A stretch of DNA of 64,000 bases from Natrinema hispanicum (GCF_900111485.1 NZ_FOIC01000004.1:124001-188000); one strand, 5' to 3'; numbered from the stretch's first letter, positions 36,634 to 46,722 are shown. Numbers and translations: made by a program. Notes: generated by a model not told the origin, from the sequence alone.

Positions 36634-38586
36634 CTAGATCTCCTGTACGTACGAATACGAGTCCGGAAGCGCTTCGGCGTCCTCGCGGAGCAAGGCGACG
36701 ACGAGACAGTCGGCGTAGTCCTCAAGGTATTCGACGAGGGCGGCGATCCGATCCGAGTCGATTGCCTCGAGCGAATCGAGCAGCATGAACGGAACGACGT
36801 CGTAGACATCGTGAACCAGATAGCCGGCAAGTGCAACGACCAGGCCCGTGACCTCGCGCTCGCTCTCCGAGAGGTGATCGATCGTGTCCTCGTAGCTCGT
36901 CCCATCCGCGGTCGATCGGATGATGTGTAGATCGAACGCCGTTTTCGTGACCGTCTGACGACCCTCACGAACCGTCTTCTCGCGGCGGTCGATCCAGATA
37001 CGATCGAGGTTCTCGTACTCGAGCAGCGAAAGAATCGAGTCCATGTGCTCGTTGAACGCATCGACGGCGGTTTCTTCGAGTCGGTCGACGCGGGTCCGAC
37101 ACTCGGTGAGGGCTTCCTCGACGGTCTCGCGCCGATCCTCGAGGTCGCGCCGGTCTGCCAGTGTGGTCTCGATATCGTCGATTCGGGCCTGCACCTCGTC
37201 GCGTTCGGCCTCGAGATTTTCGCGTTCGAGTTCGAGACGATTCAGTTCGCGGTGGGTCTCGATGATGTCGCTATACTCGGCGTTCTCGAACGTGTCAGCG
37301 TCCGATTCGAGCTCATCGATACGGGCTCGCTGTTCGTCGCGTTCGGCCTCGAGCTCCTCGATGCGCTGCTGTCGGCGCTCGAGATCGTCCTCGATCGCCG
37401 AGAGTCGCGTTTCGAGCTCGCCCCGTCGTTGTGATCGCTCGCGAAGCGCTTTCCGGCGGCTCGTGAGGTCGTCGATCTGTGCCTGCAACTCGCTCCGTTC
37501 CTCGAGTTTGTGGTGGCGGAGCGACCGGAGCCGCTCGAGCGTCGACTCGATTCGGTCACGATCGACGTGTGAGCCACACGTCCAGCAGACGACGTCGTCG
37601 TCGGCGAGGAGTTGCTCAGTGATGTCGCCGTCAGTCTCGGTCTCCGAGTCGGCTGCTTCCTCGAGTTCGATCTCGAAGCCATCGTCTGTGAGACGGTCCT
37701 CGTTGAACCGGATCACACTCTGCAGTTCGCTGACGGTCGTATCGAGCGACCGCTTCCGAGCGCGAAGCTCCTGAATCCGTCCCTCGAGTCGGTCCGGCGA
37801 CGTCTGCTCATCATCGAGGGCGGCCAGTTCCGCTTGCAGGTCGTCGCGTTCGGCTTCGAGTTCGGCGTAGCTCTCCCGCTCGGTCTCGAGATCGTACTCG
37901 ATTGACTCGAGTTCGGTTCGCGCCGCCTGCAGGTCGGCAAACGCTGACTCGATCGCGTCTTTCCGGGCACGGCTCGCCTCGATGTCAAGGTCGAACTCGT
38001 CGAGTTCGGTCTCGAGAGCGGAGATCCGGTCAGTTACAGACTCGATCTCGTCGTCGAGGGCGATTCGCTCTTCTTCGAGCCCGGGGAGTTCGGTTTCGAG
38101 CTGGGCGAGGTGTTCGAGCTGGTCATCGAGGTCGCGTTTTTCAGCCTCGAGGGAGTCGATTTCGGCCTCGATCTCGTCTGTATCGACCGGGCGCATGATG
38201 AGTTCGCGCAGGTCGTCACCGCTTCTGACGGCGCGACGTGCTTCGTTGGACTCGAGTTGGAAGGCAAAGAGATCAGCAAGTTCGGGATCGTCGAGGTAGG
38301 GCTCGCCGTCAAAAACGACCTCGCCGTTGCACCGCTCGAGTGTGCGCGTGTACTGCCAGCCGTCGAGTGTCAGTTCGACGCGGCCGGCGTCTGCGTCTCC
38401 TTTGAGCGAGGGCTGACGGCTCCCCAGCGCCGCCATGATCGTCTGGAGAAACGACGTTCGGTTCGTCGCGTTCCGGCCAGTCAACACGTTTACACCGGGT
38501 GTGAGTGTGACGTCGGTACTGTCGATACCGCCGATATTCTCCGCCAGAACGGTGATCGAGGAGGTGACTGACGCTGGAGATGACAC
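36634..38586 (-). CDS. Archaea-specific SMC-related protein (Sph type)
   Basis: 650 residues. The N-terminal nucleotide-binding head has a degenerate Walker A, GRNATNRTS at residues 37-45 (Asn and Arg where SMCs have Gly and Lys). A ~400-residue coiled coil follows, interrupted by a Rad50-like zinc hook CWTC (Cys334, Cys337). The C-terminal head has LSESEREVTGLVVALAGY as signature and PFMLLDSLEAID as Walker B, with Ser where the catalytic Glu is usual. It lies directly downstream of rdfA; the same pair influences cell shape in Haloferax volcanii. Confidence 0.92.
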   Translation of the reverse strand: MSSPASVTSSITVLAENIGGIDSTDVTLTPGVNVLTGRNATNRTSFLQTIMAALGSRQPSLKGDADAGRVELTLDGWQYTRTLERCNGEVVFDGEPYLDDPELADLFAFQLESNEARRAVRSGDDLRELIMRPVDTDEIEAEIDSLEAEKRDLDDQLEHLAQLETELPGLEEERIALDDEIESVTDRISALETELDEFDLDIEASRARKDAIESAFADLQAARTELESIEYDLETERESYAELEAERDDLQAELAALDDEQTSPDRLEGRIQELRARKRSLDTTVSELQSVIRFNEDRLTDDGFEIELEEAADSETETDGDITEQLLADDDVVCWTCGSHVDRDRIESTLERLRSLRHHKLEERSELQAQIDDLTSRRKALRERSQRRGELETRLSAIEDDLERRQQRIEELEAERDEQRARIDELESDADTFENAEYSDIIETHRELNRLELERENLEAERDEVQARIDDIETTLADRRDLEDRRETVEEALTECRTRVDRLEETAVDAFNEHMDSILSLLEYENLDRIWIDRREKTVREGRQTVTKTAFDLHIIRSTADGTSYEDTIDHLSESEREVTGLVVALAGYLVHDVYDVVPFMLLDSLEAIDSDRIAALVEYLEDYADCLVVALLREDAEALPDSYSYVQEI

Positions 38587-38650
38587 GATCGATGGTTCTC
38601 GCCGGCCAATATAAATGTTATTTGGTTACAGGAACCCTGGCCGCCCCACG

Positions 38651-39274
38651 CTACGACCCGTCGGCGATCTCACAGTCGCAGCCACCCTGATCGAGCAGTG
38701 TCGCGATCGGGTAATCAGCCCCACAGTTGCCACAGATCGTCCGGACGTCGACAAATACCTCGTAGTCTCGGTCCGCGATCTCGCCTGCGTTGCCTAACTC
38801 CTCGAGCGTGGATTCGGTGACGACTTGCGTTCGACCGGCGAGTCGCTGGACGGTCTCGGTCTTTCGCTCGAGTCGGTCCTCGGTGTCCGCTTCGGGAAGC
38901 GATGCATCGCGGACGTTCGTCAGGTACGTATAGATCGTTTGATGCGTGACGAAGTCCGAACTGACCGCATCGATATCGACGCCCGTTCGTTCCAGTTCAC
39001 GGCGCTTTCTGACCGTCTCAGAACGGGACACGTCGTCGTCGGTCAGTGCCCGGTAGAGGGTGTCGATGTCGGACTCGAGCATCGAGCCGCCAGCATCGCG
39101 GACGGCTGCCCGAAGGACCGCCCTGTTGAACTCGCCTGCAAGATCGCGAAGACTCGTTCGCTCCGTCCCGTCGCCGACCCATTTCGCCTCGAGACGGTCA
39201 CCCCACGACTCGAGGTCGTACTCGTCTATCACGCGCTCGACTTTGGTTTGGCGGCGACTCGAGCCGTCAATCAT
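38651..39274 (-). CDS. rdfA: Rod-determining factor RdfA
   Basis: 207 residues from MIDGSSRRQTKVERVIDEYD at 39274. The N-terminal EYDLESWGDRLEAKWVGDG and the FNRAVLRAAVRDAGGSMLES segment match RdfA, required for rod-shaped cells in Haloferax volcanii. The C-terminus has CGNCGADYPIATLL followed by CDC, a zinc-ribbon-like tail. The frame is open upstream to 40009, but this is the shadow of malic enzyme. 64 bases separate it from the sph gene, probably one operon. Confidence 0.9.
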   Translation of the reverse strand: MIDGSSRRQTKVERVIDEYDLESWGDRLEAKWVGDGTERTSLRDLAGEFNRAVLRAAVRDAGGSMLESDIDTLYRALTDDDVSRSETVRKRRELERTGVDIDAVSSDFVTHQTIYTYLTNVRDASLPEADTEDRLERKTETVQRLAGRTQVVTESTLEELGNAGEIADRDYEVFVDVRTICGNCGADYPIATLLDQGGCDCEIADGS

Positions 39275-39529
39275 ACCGAATGACAGTGATGCCCGTCGTA
39301 CAAATGTTGTGGTTAGGAGCCCGCCGCAGCCGTTCTGAGTCGGCGAGGCCGAAGAACGGGCGCTGGTCAACGGACCGATCGAACGGTGGGACATGCGACA
39401 AGCGCCGGTCCAGTCACAGGGAGTTACCGACGGTATCGGAGAGTTTGCTGACGCATGTTTTCGGTTGGCAGGAAATTCGACCACAACCGTACACTTTTGT
39501 CGGTGCAGTGGAGACACACGGACATACCA

Positions 39530-41785
39530 ATGGATGAAGACGCGCTCGAGTACCATGGGGGCGACCCACCGGGCAAGATCGAAATCGCGACGACGAAGCC
39601 GACGAACACGCAGCGTGACCTCTCGCTTGCGTATTCGCCGGGCGTCGCTGCCCCGTGTCTCGAGATCCACGACGACGAGACTTCCGCCTACCAGTACACG
39701 ACGAAAGGGAACCTCGTCGGTGTCATTTCGAACGGGTCGGCCGTCCTTGGGCTCGGCGACATCGGCGCACAGGCGTCGAAGCCGGTCATGGAAGGCAAGG
39801 GCGTTCTGTTCAAGCGCTTCGCCGACATCGACGTCTTCGACATCGAACTCGCCCACGACGACACCGACGCGTTCGTCGAGTCGGTCGCCGCAATGGAGCC
39901 GACATTCGGCGGCATCAATCTCGAGGACATCGCAGCGCCCGAGTGTTTCGCCATCGAGGAACGGCTCCGCGAGCGCCTGTCGATCCCTGTCTTCCACGAC
40001 GACCAACACGGCACCGCCATCATCAGCGGGGCCGCCTTGCTCAACGCCGTCGAAATCTCGGCGAAAGACCTCGCGGACCTCGAGGTGACGTTCGCGGGTG
40101 CGGGTGCAGCCGCGGTCGCGACGGCGCGATTCTACGTCTCGCTGGGCGTCAAACGGGAGAACATCACGATGTGCGACATCGACGGGATCCTGACGACCGA
40201 GCGGGCCGAAGCCGGCGATCTCAACCCGTACAACCGGGAGTTCGCACAGGACCTCCCCGACGGGGAGCTGGCAGACGCAATGGTCGACGCGGATGTCTTC
40301 GTCGGCCTCTCAGCTGGTGGTATCGTCAGCCAGGAGATGGTGCGATCGATGGCCGACGACCCGATCATCTTCGCGATGGCCAACCCCGACCCGGAGATCG
40401 GCTACGAGGAAGCCAAAGCGGCCCGCGACGACACCGTCATCATGGCAACCGGGCGCTCTGACTACCCCAATCAGGTCAACAACGTGCTGGGCTTTCCGTT
40501 CATCTTCCGCGGTGCGCTCGACGTCCGCGCTACCGAAATCAACGAGGCGATGAAGGTCGCAGCAGCGAGGGCGCTGGCCGACCTCGCGAAACAGGACGTC
40601 CCCGACGCGGTCGTCAAAGCCTACGGCGACGAACCGCTGCAGTTCGGCCCGAAGTATATCATCCCGAAACCACTCGACGCGCGCGTCCTCTTCGAAGTCG
40701 CTCCCGCGGTTGCCCGCGCGGCGATCGAGTCAGGCGCAGCCCGCATCGATCTCGACACCGACCGGTACGTCGAGCGCCTCGAGGCTCGACTCGGGAAATC
40801 CCGCGAGATGATGCGCGTCGTCCTCAACAAGGCCAAATCCGATCCGAAACGAATCGCGCTGGCGGAGGGAACGAACGAGACGATCATCCGCGCGGCCTCC
40901 CAGATGGTTGACCGCGGAATCGCACAGCCGGTCTTGATCGGTGACGAGAACGAAATTCGCGAGACGGTCGCAACTCTCGGTCTCGAGTTCGAGCCCGACG
41001 TGGTCGATCCAACGAGCGGTTCGTACGCAGCCTACGCCGACCATCTCTACGAGCGCCGGAAGCGAAACGGCATCACCCGCCGCGAGGCCACGTCGATGAT
41101 CCGCGACGATACCAACTATTTCGGGAGCGTCATGGTCGATCGTGGCGACGTCGACGCGATGTTGACGGGGCTGACGAACCACTATCCGTCGGCGCTGCGC
41201 CCGCCGCTGCAGGTAATCGGCACAGCCGCCGACGCCGACTACGCGGCCGGCGTCTACATGCTGACGTTCAAGAATCGTGTGGTCTTCGTCGCCGACGCGA
41301 CGGTTAATCAGGCCCCCGACGAAGACGTCCTCGAGGAAGTCACCCGCCACACGGCCGAGCTGGCTCGGCGGTTCGACGTCGAGCCACGCGCAGCGTTGCT
41401 CTCGTATTCCGATTTCGGCAGCGTCGACAACGAGGGGACCCGCAAGCCCCGTGAAGCCGCCCGCCAGCTACGCGAGGATCCCACGATCGAGTTCCCTGTC
41501 GATGGCGAAATGCAGGCCGATACCGCCGTCCTCGAAGAGATGCTGACCGGGACCTACGAGTTCTCCGAGTTGGAAAAGCCCGCGAACGTGCTGGTCTTCC
41601 CGAACCTCGAGGCAGGGAACATCGGCTACAAGCTGCTCCAGCGGCTGGGTGGGGCCGAAGCGACCGGCCCAATGCTCGTTGGGATGGACAAGCCGGTTCA
41701 CGTGCTCCAGCGTGGCGACGAGGTCAAAGACATCGTGAACCTCGCGGCTGTCGCGACGGTCGACGCTCAGAGCGACAGTTCCTGA
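39530..41785 (+). CDS. maeB: NADP-dependent malic enzyme with phosphotransacetylase-like C-terminus
   Basis: 751 residues from MDEDALEYHGGDPPGKIEIA. Residues 1-~420 form the malic enzyme: LAYSPGVAAPCLEI, FHDDQHGTAIISGAALLNAV, and the nucleotide loop TFAGAGAAAVATARFYV. Residues ~430-751 form the phosphate acetyl/butaryltransferase-like domain: LAEGTNETIIRAASQMVDRG through NVLVFPNLEAGNIGYKLLQR. It converts malate to pyruvate with NADPH formation; the C-terminal domain in MaeB enzymes is regulatory, binding acetyl-CoA. It is divergent from rdfA. Confidence 0.95.
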   Translation: MDEDALEYHGGDPPGKIEIATTKPTNTQRDLSLAYSPGVAAPCLEIHDDETSAYQYTTKGNLVGVISNGSAVLGLGDIGAQASKPVMEGKGVLFKRFADIDVFDIELAHDDTDAFVESVAAMEPTFGGINLEDIAAPECFAIEERLRERLSIPVFHDDQHGTAIISGAALLNAVEISAKDLADLEVTFAGAGAAAVATARFYVSLGVKRENITMCDIDGILTTERAEAGDLNPYNREFAQDLPDGELADAMVDADVFVGLSAGGIVSQEMVRSMADDPIIFAMANPDPEIGYEEAKAARDDTVIMATGRSDYPNQVNNVLGFPFIFRGALDVRATEINEAMKVAAARALADLAKQDVPDAVVKAYGDEPLQFGPKYIIPKPLDARVLFEVAPAVARAAIESGAARIDLDTDRYVERLEARLGKSREMMRVVLNKAKSDPKRIALAEGTNETIIRAASQMVDRGIAQPVLIGDENEIRETVATLGLEFEPDVVDPTSGSYAAYADHLYERRKRNGITRREATSMIRDDTNYFGSVMVDRGDVDAMLTGLTNHYPSALRPPLQVIGTAADADYAAGVYMLTFKNRVVFVADATVNQAPDEDVLEEVTRHTAELARRFDVEPRAALLSYSDFGSVDNEGTRKPREAARQLREDPTIEFPVDGEMQADTAVLEEMLTGTYEFSELEKPANVLVFPNLEAGNIGYKLLQRLGGAEATGPMLVGMDKPVHVLQRGDEVKDIVNLAAVATVDAQSDSS

Positions 41786-43380
41786 CCGCCGATCGCGCCC
41801 TGTCAGGTCAAAAGCCTCGCTCGTCGACGCGACCAGCCACCGTCGACGACCCTATCGTCGGTATCACCCGACATCCCGTCCCAGAGTCGTGTCGTCGATT
41901 CGGAAGGCAGCGGTCAATTACACGAATAGGAATGTAATTCTAGCGGGTATATCCGAGCATCACACCAGCAGGAACCCGACAGTTGTGGTGGTGGAAACGA
42001 TAGAGCTAAACCGCGGTGTGGACGTCCGCCGCTACGCGAGCCATCATAGCTGTTTGCTTTCAATAATAAATAGAATACTGAGAAGAAGGAACGCATATTG
42101 TCTAGAACATCGTCATTACGCTTCCGACACCAGCAGCACGGAAGTCGAGATTCAAACGGCTTAAAGGCGGCTAGATTGCTGTTTTCACCGGAATCGCTCT
42201 TTCCCACTCCCGGCAGATTACGTCATGTTTATCCGGCGATCGTGATTCGTCTAGCAGCGTGCTGAGTTCCGGTTCTGAAAGGGGTTTCAACCGTTCATTC
42301 GTTGATTTATGCGGGCCTAGACAGTTGCGTCTGTGATGATTTCGGTGTGAAGGGGGCTAATTACCAGTCCCGCACGATTTCGACGAGAGAACGTATTCAT
42401 CATCTAGTAGTTTGCTACATATATCAGCTATTATTTATTTCAGAGGTGGGACTGTCCGACACGTCTCGAGGATGGGAGCCGATCGTAAGTACCGGACAGC
42501 AGTGTCGAATATGAGTCACTCGATGGCACAGGACACAGCCACCGTCGGCTTGCCCCAACCTGTCGCGCTTTCGGTTGTGCGTTGGCACTCACCGAGTCGT
42601 GTATCGGGGAACCCCGGGCGGAGCGGGGGAGCCGCCCTGGGCGTGAGAGACATGAGCGTACTCGAAGCGGGGGCGAGTCCACGTCCGAGCGATCCGGGCA
42701 CGAACGCACGCAATCGGCTGGCAGCGCGTCGCTTGAGCCGAGCGTGTACCCGGCGGGGGTTTGCAACCCCGCACGTCTGTCGATGGGTGATTCACCAATA
42801 GTTATGCAGCCGCTTGGTACGGCGTAGTGACCCCAAACCACACGCAGGCAGCGTATAACGGCGTATAGCGTCTTGCTACTGCCCGACGGTGGATTCGACT
42901 CGAACAACTCGAGTCCCCCACGTCGTCACAAGACGATCTCGAACGAACAGCGACTGCTTGCTTGCGACGCCTCCAGAAGAATACTGCGCCAGTCCGATGT
43001 GTCCGCAGACCGGCAGTACGCCAATGACGACCGAGTTAGAGCGAGCGCACGGCCTCGCGGCGCGACCCGCCCTGCGGACCCACCGATAGCTCGGTACAGC
43101 AGACCGTATGACTCATCGGGAGTGTAACGCTCTTGTTTCGTCTCGAAAGACAGTTTTTCGAGAGCGTAATCCATTCGCGAATCGTCGACACGAAACCCGC
43201 TGCTGGCTTGCGATTATGATGGTATTACTCGCGTTCAATCCGGCTCGAGCGACCCCTAATGCCGGACGGGGCTGTCCGAATCCGCGTCGACAACTGCGAC
43301 CCGGGTAAGAACCCTATAGTCTCGTGTCCCGTTCGGTTACAAGCCGGATAACTACAACCAGTAGTGGCTATCGAACGGAT
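41786..43380. other. 1.6-kb gene-poor region
   Basis: No convincing protein gene. 41880-42480 is strongly AT-rich for this genome. 42540-42830 becomes GC-rich again and contains several potential stems, for example GCGGGG with CCCCGC around 42753-42773 and GGGCGG with CCGCCC around 42616-42637. A leftward 82-codon frame at 42926-43174 has a plausible composition but no recognisable family. It may be decayed accessory DNA at the edge of the gas vesicle region, or hold an unrecognised RNA. Confidence 0.4.
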
Positions 43381-43596
43381 ATGATCACCTGCACTAACTG
43401 CGAGACCGCCCAGTTTCTGCAGATCACCCAGAGCCGGGTCTACTTCGAGGACGGCGAGATGATCAACGAAATCTCTGAGACCTACGAGTGTACCCTCTGT
43501 GGTGCGACCGGTCAGTACGTCTACGACGAGGACAGCGACGAGGAGAGCGTCACCGGCGACGTCGAGCACACGACGGAACGGCCGAAGTACGCCTGA
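43381..43596 (+). CDS. Small zinc-finger protein
   Basis: 71 residues, MITCTNCETAQFLQITQSRV onward. CTNC (residues 4-7) and CTLCGA (about 37-42) form a two-knuckle zinc ribbon separated by a beta hairpin; the acidic tail ends TERPKYA. It lies convergent with gvpM, 133 bases away, and is the first gene after the gene-poor region. It is not a known gas vesicle gene. Function unknown. Confidence 0.78.
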   Translation: MITCTNCETAQFLQITQSRVYFEDGEMINEISETYECTLCGATGQYVYDEDSDEESVTGDVEHTTERPKYA

Positions 43597-43729
43597 CTGG
43601 TGGCCCCCATCCGGGGGCACAGGAAGACACGTCAATGGGGCGGGCTGGCCGGCCATCAGTGCAGCCGATGCCCCTCGCCTCTCACCCGTTCGGCTCTCGT
43701 CTGCAGTCCGTCTTCTCGAGTCTGCGCGA

Positions 43730-44053
43730 TTACTGCGTCACGTTGTCCCTCTCGTCGGTACCTTTGTGCGAGCTACCGACATCGAGTTCGTCAAACGTGG
43801 GACGGTCCCGATCAGGTTTGGATCGGGCACACTGGCGGCGGCTGACGGCCGCGTTCCGGCGACTGGCATCCCACTTCTCGAAGAGGCCATAGTCGGTCAT
43901 CGTCTCCATGCCGGCAATCGCCGCTGTGAGTTTAATTCCAACCAGCGGAATCTCCGCGACGGAGACGATCACGTCGGCACGGAGGACTGCGCCATCTCTG
44001 AGTAGAACGTCGAGTACGTCAACGAACGCTTCGTCGTCTTTTCGCGGTCTCAT
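43730..44053 (-). CDS. gvpM: Gas vesicle protein GvpM
   Basis: 107 residues. The GvpA/J/M family core is present: FVDVLDVLLRDGAVLRADVI, VSVAEIPLVGIKLTAAIAGM and MTDYGLFEKWDASRRN, closely resembling Halobacterium GvpM. It is one of the accessory proteins thought to take part in nucleating vesicle assembly. It is the last gene of the leftward operon; its ATG overlaps the gvpL stop by four bases. The C-terminal ~35 residues are basic and variable. Confidence 0.93.
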   Translation of the reverse strand: MRPRKDDEAFVDVLDVLLRDGAVLRADVIVSVAEIPLVGIKLTAAIAGMETMTDYGLFEKWDASRRNAAVSRRQCARSKPDRDRPTFDELDVGSSHKGTDERDNVTQ

Positions 44054-44991
44054 GGCTGTGAGTTCGGGCGGTCAGTGGCGGCTGCGTTTTTGTCGCCGTC
44101 ACCGCCCAGTTCCGGCGCGAACGTGTACGGCGGCCATGGCCCCGTGAACCGGACTTCGAGACCGTCGTTTGCGGCCACGTCGTCGAGGATCGAGCCGATC
44201 GCATCCTCGTCGTCCTCGTGGGCCAACAGCGTGAGCCGACAGAGAGTCTCACCGTCATTCGAGCCCGAATCGTCGCTGGCGACGTCGTCAGCCAGTGACG
44301 CGCTCGGCGAGCGCTCGAGGGTGTGGACTTCCCGCGCCTCAGCGGCCAGTCGCTCCTCGAGGTCGGCGGTCAGTGACTCCCGTCGTGCCGCACGGCGTTC
44401 CGCCAGCCGCTGGTCGAACTGCTTCTCGAGCAGGAACGCCGTCCCCTCCTCGGCGTCGCCGATCCGGTCGTCGAGGGCCTGCAGTCGCTCGTCGCGTTCG
44501 ACCAGCGCCTCGTCATCGATCGGCTCGACTTCGACGACCGCGACGCGATACTCCCAGTGGCCTGCCAGTTCGGCGAGTGCACGCTCGAGGGTCGCGGACT
44601 CCTCGCGGAGCCACTCGCGGACGGCGGCGTCGCCACCCCGGAGAATCGTGTCGAACTGGAACGGGACCGGTGTTCCGAAGGCCTGCCCCGCCTCGTCGAC
44701 GACTGTCTGGTGGCGAACCAGCCACCGCCGGATCTGTGCGAGATTCGCCGAGTCGTAGATGCCATCGCAGTCGTGGGCGACTGCTCCGATGCCGTCCTCG
44801 ACAATGATCGAGACAGGTTCGCCGTCAATGCCAGTCGTCTCGAGCGCAGCGTCTGCGTCGGCCTGGACGAGACAGTACAGGTAGCGCCCCGTCTCGATAG
44901 CCGGCAGCTCGGTATGCTCGTCGGCCAGCTGATCGTCGAGCACCTCGAGGTGCTCGTCGGAGCCGCGCTCATCAGTGCGATCGTGGCTCAC
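44050..44991 (-). CDS. gvpL: Gas vesicle protein GvpL
   Basis: 313 residues of the GvpF/GvpL family. The N-terminal domain reads [20 protein letters not shown], with [20 protein letters not shown] in the middle, a helical [20 protein letters not shown] segment, and the family ending [20 protein letters not shown]. GvpL is a hub that binds several other Gvp proteins in Halobacterium. It is coupled by four-base overlaps to gvpK upstream and gvpM downstream. Confidence 0.95.
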   Translation of the reverse strand: MSHDRTDERGSDEHLEVLDDQLADEHTELPAIETGRYLYCLVQADADAALETTGIDGEPVSIIVEDGIGAVAHDCDGIYDSANLAQIRRWLVRHQTVVDEAGQAFGTPVPFQFDTILRGGDAAVREWLREESATLERALAELAGHWEYRVAVVEVEPIDDEALVERDERLQALDDRIGDAEEGTAFLLEKQFDQRLAERRAARRESLTADLEERLAAEAREVHTLERSPSASLADDVASDDSGSNDGETLCRLTLLAHEDDEDAIGSILDDVAANDGLEVRFTGPWPPYTFAPELGGDGDKNAAATDRPNSQP

Positions 44992-45332
44992 TCACCCTCA
45001 CCTCCGAACACGGAGTAGCCGGGCTGCTGAACGGTCGGCGGCTCGCCGTGGAGCTGTTCGATCGCGTCAGAAACCAGCCCGTCTAGATCGCCCCGAAGGT
45101 CGTCGACGCCGTCTTCGATCCCCTCGTCGGCTTTGAGCTGGTCGATCTCGGCCTCGATCGTCGCGAGTTGGGAGCCGAGGCGTTCGATCTCCGCGTCCGA
45201 GAGGGTTCCCGACTCCATGCGGCGGACCGCCTCGCGCTCGAGTGCGTCGATCAGAATTTCGACGACGGTGATGACCAGCGTCATCAGTCCGTCTCTGGCA
45301 TCCTCACCGTCGCCGACGTCGATCGCCGTCAC
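44988..45332 (-). CDS. gvpK: Gas vesicle protein GvpK
   Basis: 114 residues. The family block [20 protein letters not shown], followed by [20 protein letters not shown], is highly characteristic of GvpK. The remainder is a charged helix. It is an essential accessory protein in Halobacterium. Its ATG overlaps the gvpJ stop by four bases and its stop overlaps gvpL. Confidence 0.95.
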   Translation of the reverse strand: MTAIDVGDGEDARDGLMTLVITVVEILIDALEREAVRRMESGTLSDAEIERLGSQLATIEAEIDQLKADEGIEDGVDDLRGDLDGLVSDAIEQLHGEPPTVQQPGYSVFGGEGE

Positions 45333-45748
45333 GTGTCGTCCCCCTCCGATTCCGCCGCCGCGTCTGGAGCAGCCCTGTCGGTCTCGGATTCCGTGGTGGC
45401 CGATTCCGTGTCCTCCTCGCTCGAGGACTCAGCCGACTCTTCTGCGGCAGTGACGTTGACGCTTCGAGTTGGGTCGATCACCGGATTTGGCCGGTCCATC
45501 TCGGCGAGTTCGGGAGTACCGGCTGCCTCGGCGACGCGGCGCATATCCGTTCCTTCAGGGAACTCAAGGCCGTACTTCGCCGCGGTCTCGAAGGAGGCGA
45601 TCGCGGCTCTCACTTGGACGCCAAGCAGTTGCGTGTCGCCGATCGAGACCGCGATATCGGCATTGATGACAATTCCCTTGTCGAGCAGCATCTCGACGAC
45701 TTCGGCGAGATCGGCCTTCTGGCGGCTGGGCTGGAAGTCATCGACCAC
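45329..45748 (-). CDS. gvpJ: Gas vesicle protein GvpJ
   Basis: 139 residues if the GTG at 45748 is used. The core [40 protein letters not shown] and [19 protein letters not shown] is nearly that of Halobacterium GvpJ; a Ser/Glu/Asp-rich tail of ~60 residues follows. No ATG is available; GTGs at 45799, 45757 and 45748 are candidates, and 45748 best reproduces the usual N-terminal length before DLAE. This is the only gene boundary in the operon with a real gap (about 77 bases to the upstream stop). Confidence 0.92.
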   Translation of the reverse strand: MVDDFQPSRQKADLAEVVEMLLDKGIVINADIAVSIGDTQLLGVQVRAAIASFETAAKYGLEFPEGTDMRRVAEAAGTPELAEMDRPNPVIDPTRSVNVTAAEESAESSSEEDTESATTESETDRAAPDAAAESEGDDT

Positions 45749-45825
45749 CGTGATCACCGCCGGTGAGGGTGGGCCGCAAGTTGGTCGGACGCCCCGCACA
45801 GCCGTTCAGTCGTCGCGTTGGTGGG

Positions 45826-46722
45826 TCAGTCATGGGTGTGTCTCCGGCGTTCCCGCTCGAGTTCGAACCGACGGCCGTAGATCCGTTTTCGGGAGGGTGC
45901 CGTCGAGAGCTTCACGTCCTGTGGCACCGTCGAATAGCGGGCCCCGCCGCCGAGATCCCGCCGGTCGGTCGGGATCGTCGACGACGCTGTCGGATTCCGC
46001 GAGTCCGTGCTCGTATCCTGCCGGCGCATTTTCTCGCGGTTGAACTCGTAGAGTCGCTCGAATCGCTCGTGCGTCTCGAGGAGCGCCGTCCGGAAGGCGT
46101 CGATGCCGGCCATCGCCTGCTGCTGGATGGCGACCTGATAGGCTTCCGGGTCCTCGGCGACGTCGATATCGCCGAGCGCCGCCTTCGTCGCGGACACCGC
46201 GTCCATGTCCGTCTCGATGAGAGCCTCGTCGTCACCGACTAACTGCCCGTCATCGTCGTCAGCGAGATCCGACACCGTGTCTTCGATCATTCCGGCGTCG
46301 TTGCCGTCCGCGAGGTCGTCGACAGCGTCGTCGAGTTCACGTTTCTCCTGACAGATATCGGTCAGATCCGTGGCGTTCCAGGCGTTCAACAGGTCGATCG
46401 CGTCGAATAGTTTCGTGAATTCGACGACGTCAGATACACCGTCGTCGTTCGCGATCGCGTCGGGAATCTCGCCGACGTCGATCGCGTCCAGAAGTTCCTC
46501 CTTGTCGACCGCGTCCGGTAACTCACTGAGATCTAGCTCGTTGAGCAACTCGACGAGTTCGTCGGCGACCCGGACGAGGGTGTCGACGTCGCCGATCACC
46601 GTCTCGACGGTCTCGCCCTCGAGTTCGTCGACGTTGTCGAGATTTCCGAGAGTATCCTTGAGTCGATCGAGGCCCGCGTCCGCCTCTTCGAGGAGATCGG
46701 CGGCGGGTTCGGCATCACTCAT
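45826..46722 (-). CDS. Unrecognised protein at the gvpI position of the gas vesicle operon
   Basis: 298 residues. The first ~210 residues are very acidic and helical, with repeated leucine/aspartate patterns such as LVELLNELDLSELPDAVDKE and ELDDAVDDLADGNDAGMIED, resembling a coiled-coil scaffold. Residues ~210-250 contain MAGIDAFRTALLETHERFER, and the last ~60 residues are basic, ending RKRIYGRRFELERERRRH. In Halobacterium this slot holds gvpI, a much shorter basic protein; only the tail here is similar in character. The ATG overlaps the gvpH stop by four bases, so it is a genuine operon member. Function unknown. Confidence 0.75.
   Translation of the reverse strand: MSDAEPAADLLEEADAGLDRLKDTLGNLDNVDELEGETVETVIGDVDTLVRVADELVELLNELDLSELPDAVDKEELLDAIDVGEIPDAIANDDGVSDVVEFTKLFDAIDLLNAWNATDLTDICQEKRELDDAVDDLADGNDAGMIEDTVSDLADDDDGQLVGDDEALIETDMDAVSATKAALGDIDVAEDPEAYQVAIQQQAMAGIDAFRTALLETHERFERLYEFNREKMRRQDTSTDSRNPTASSTIPTDRRDLGGGARYSTVPQDVKLSTAPSRKRIYGRRFELERERRRHTHD

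Noticed and set aside
42540..42830. Possible SRP 7S or RNase P RNA
   Set aside because: Several stems are visible, but the hallmark conserved sequences I would expect (for example GAGGAAAGTC of RNase P, or the SRP S-domain loops) are not found on either strand.
42926..43174. Leftward 82-codon frame starting MDYALEKLSFETKQERYTPD
   Set aside because: The first 30 residues look protein-like, but the rest is not, no family is recognised, and no promoter is evident. It could be a decayed gene end; not enough to call.
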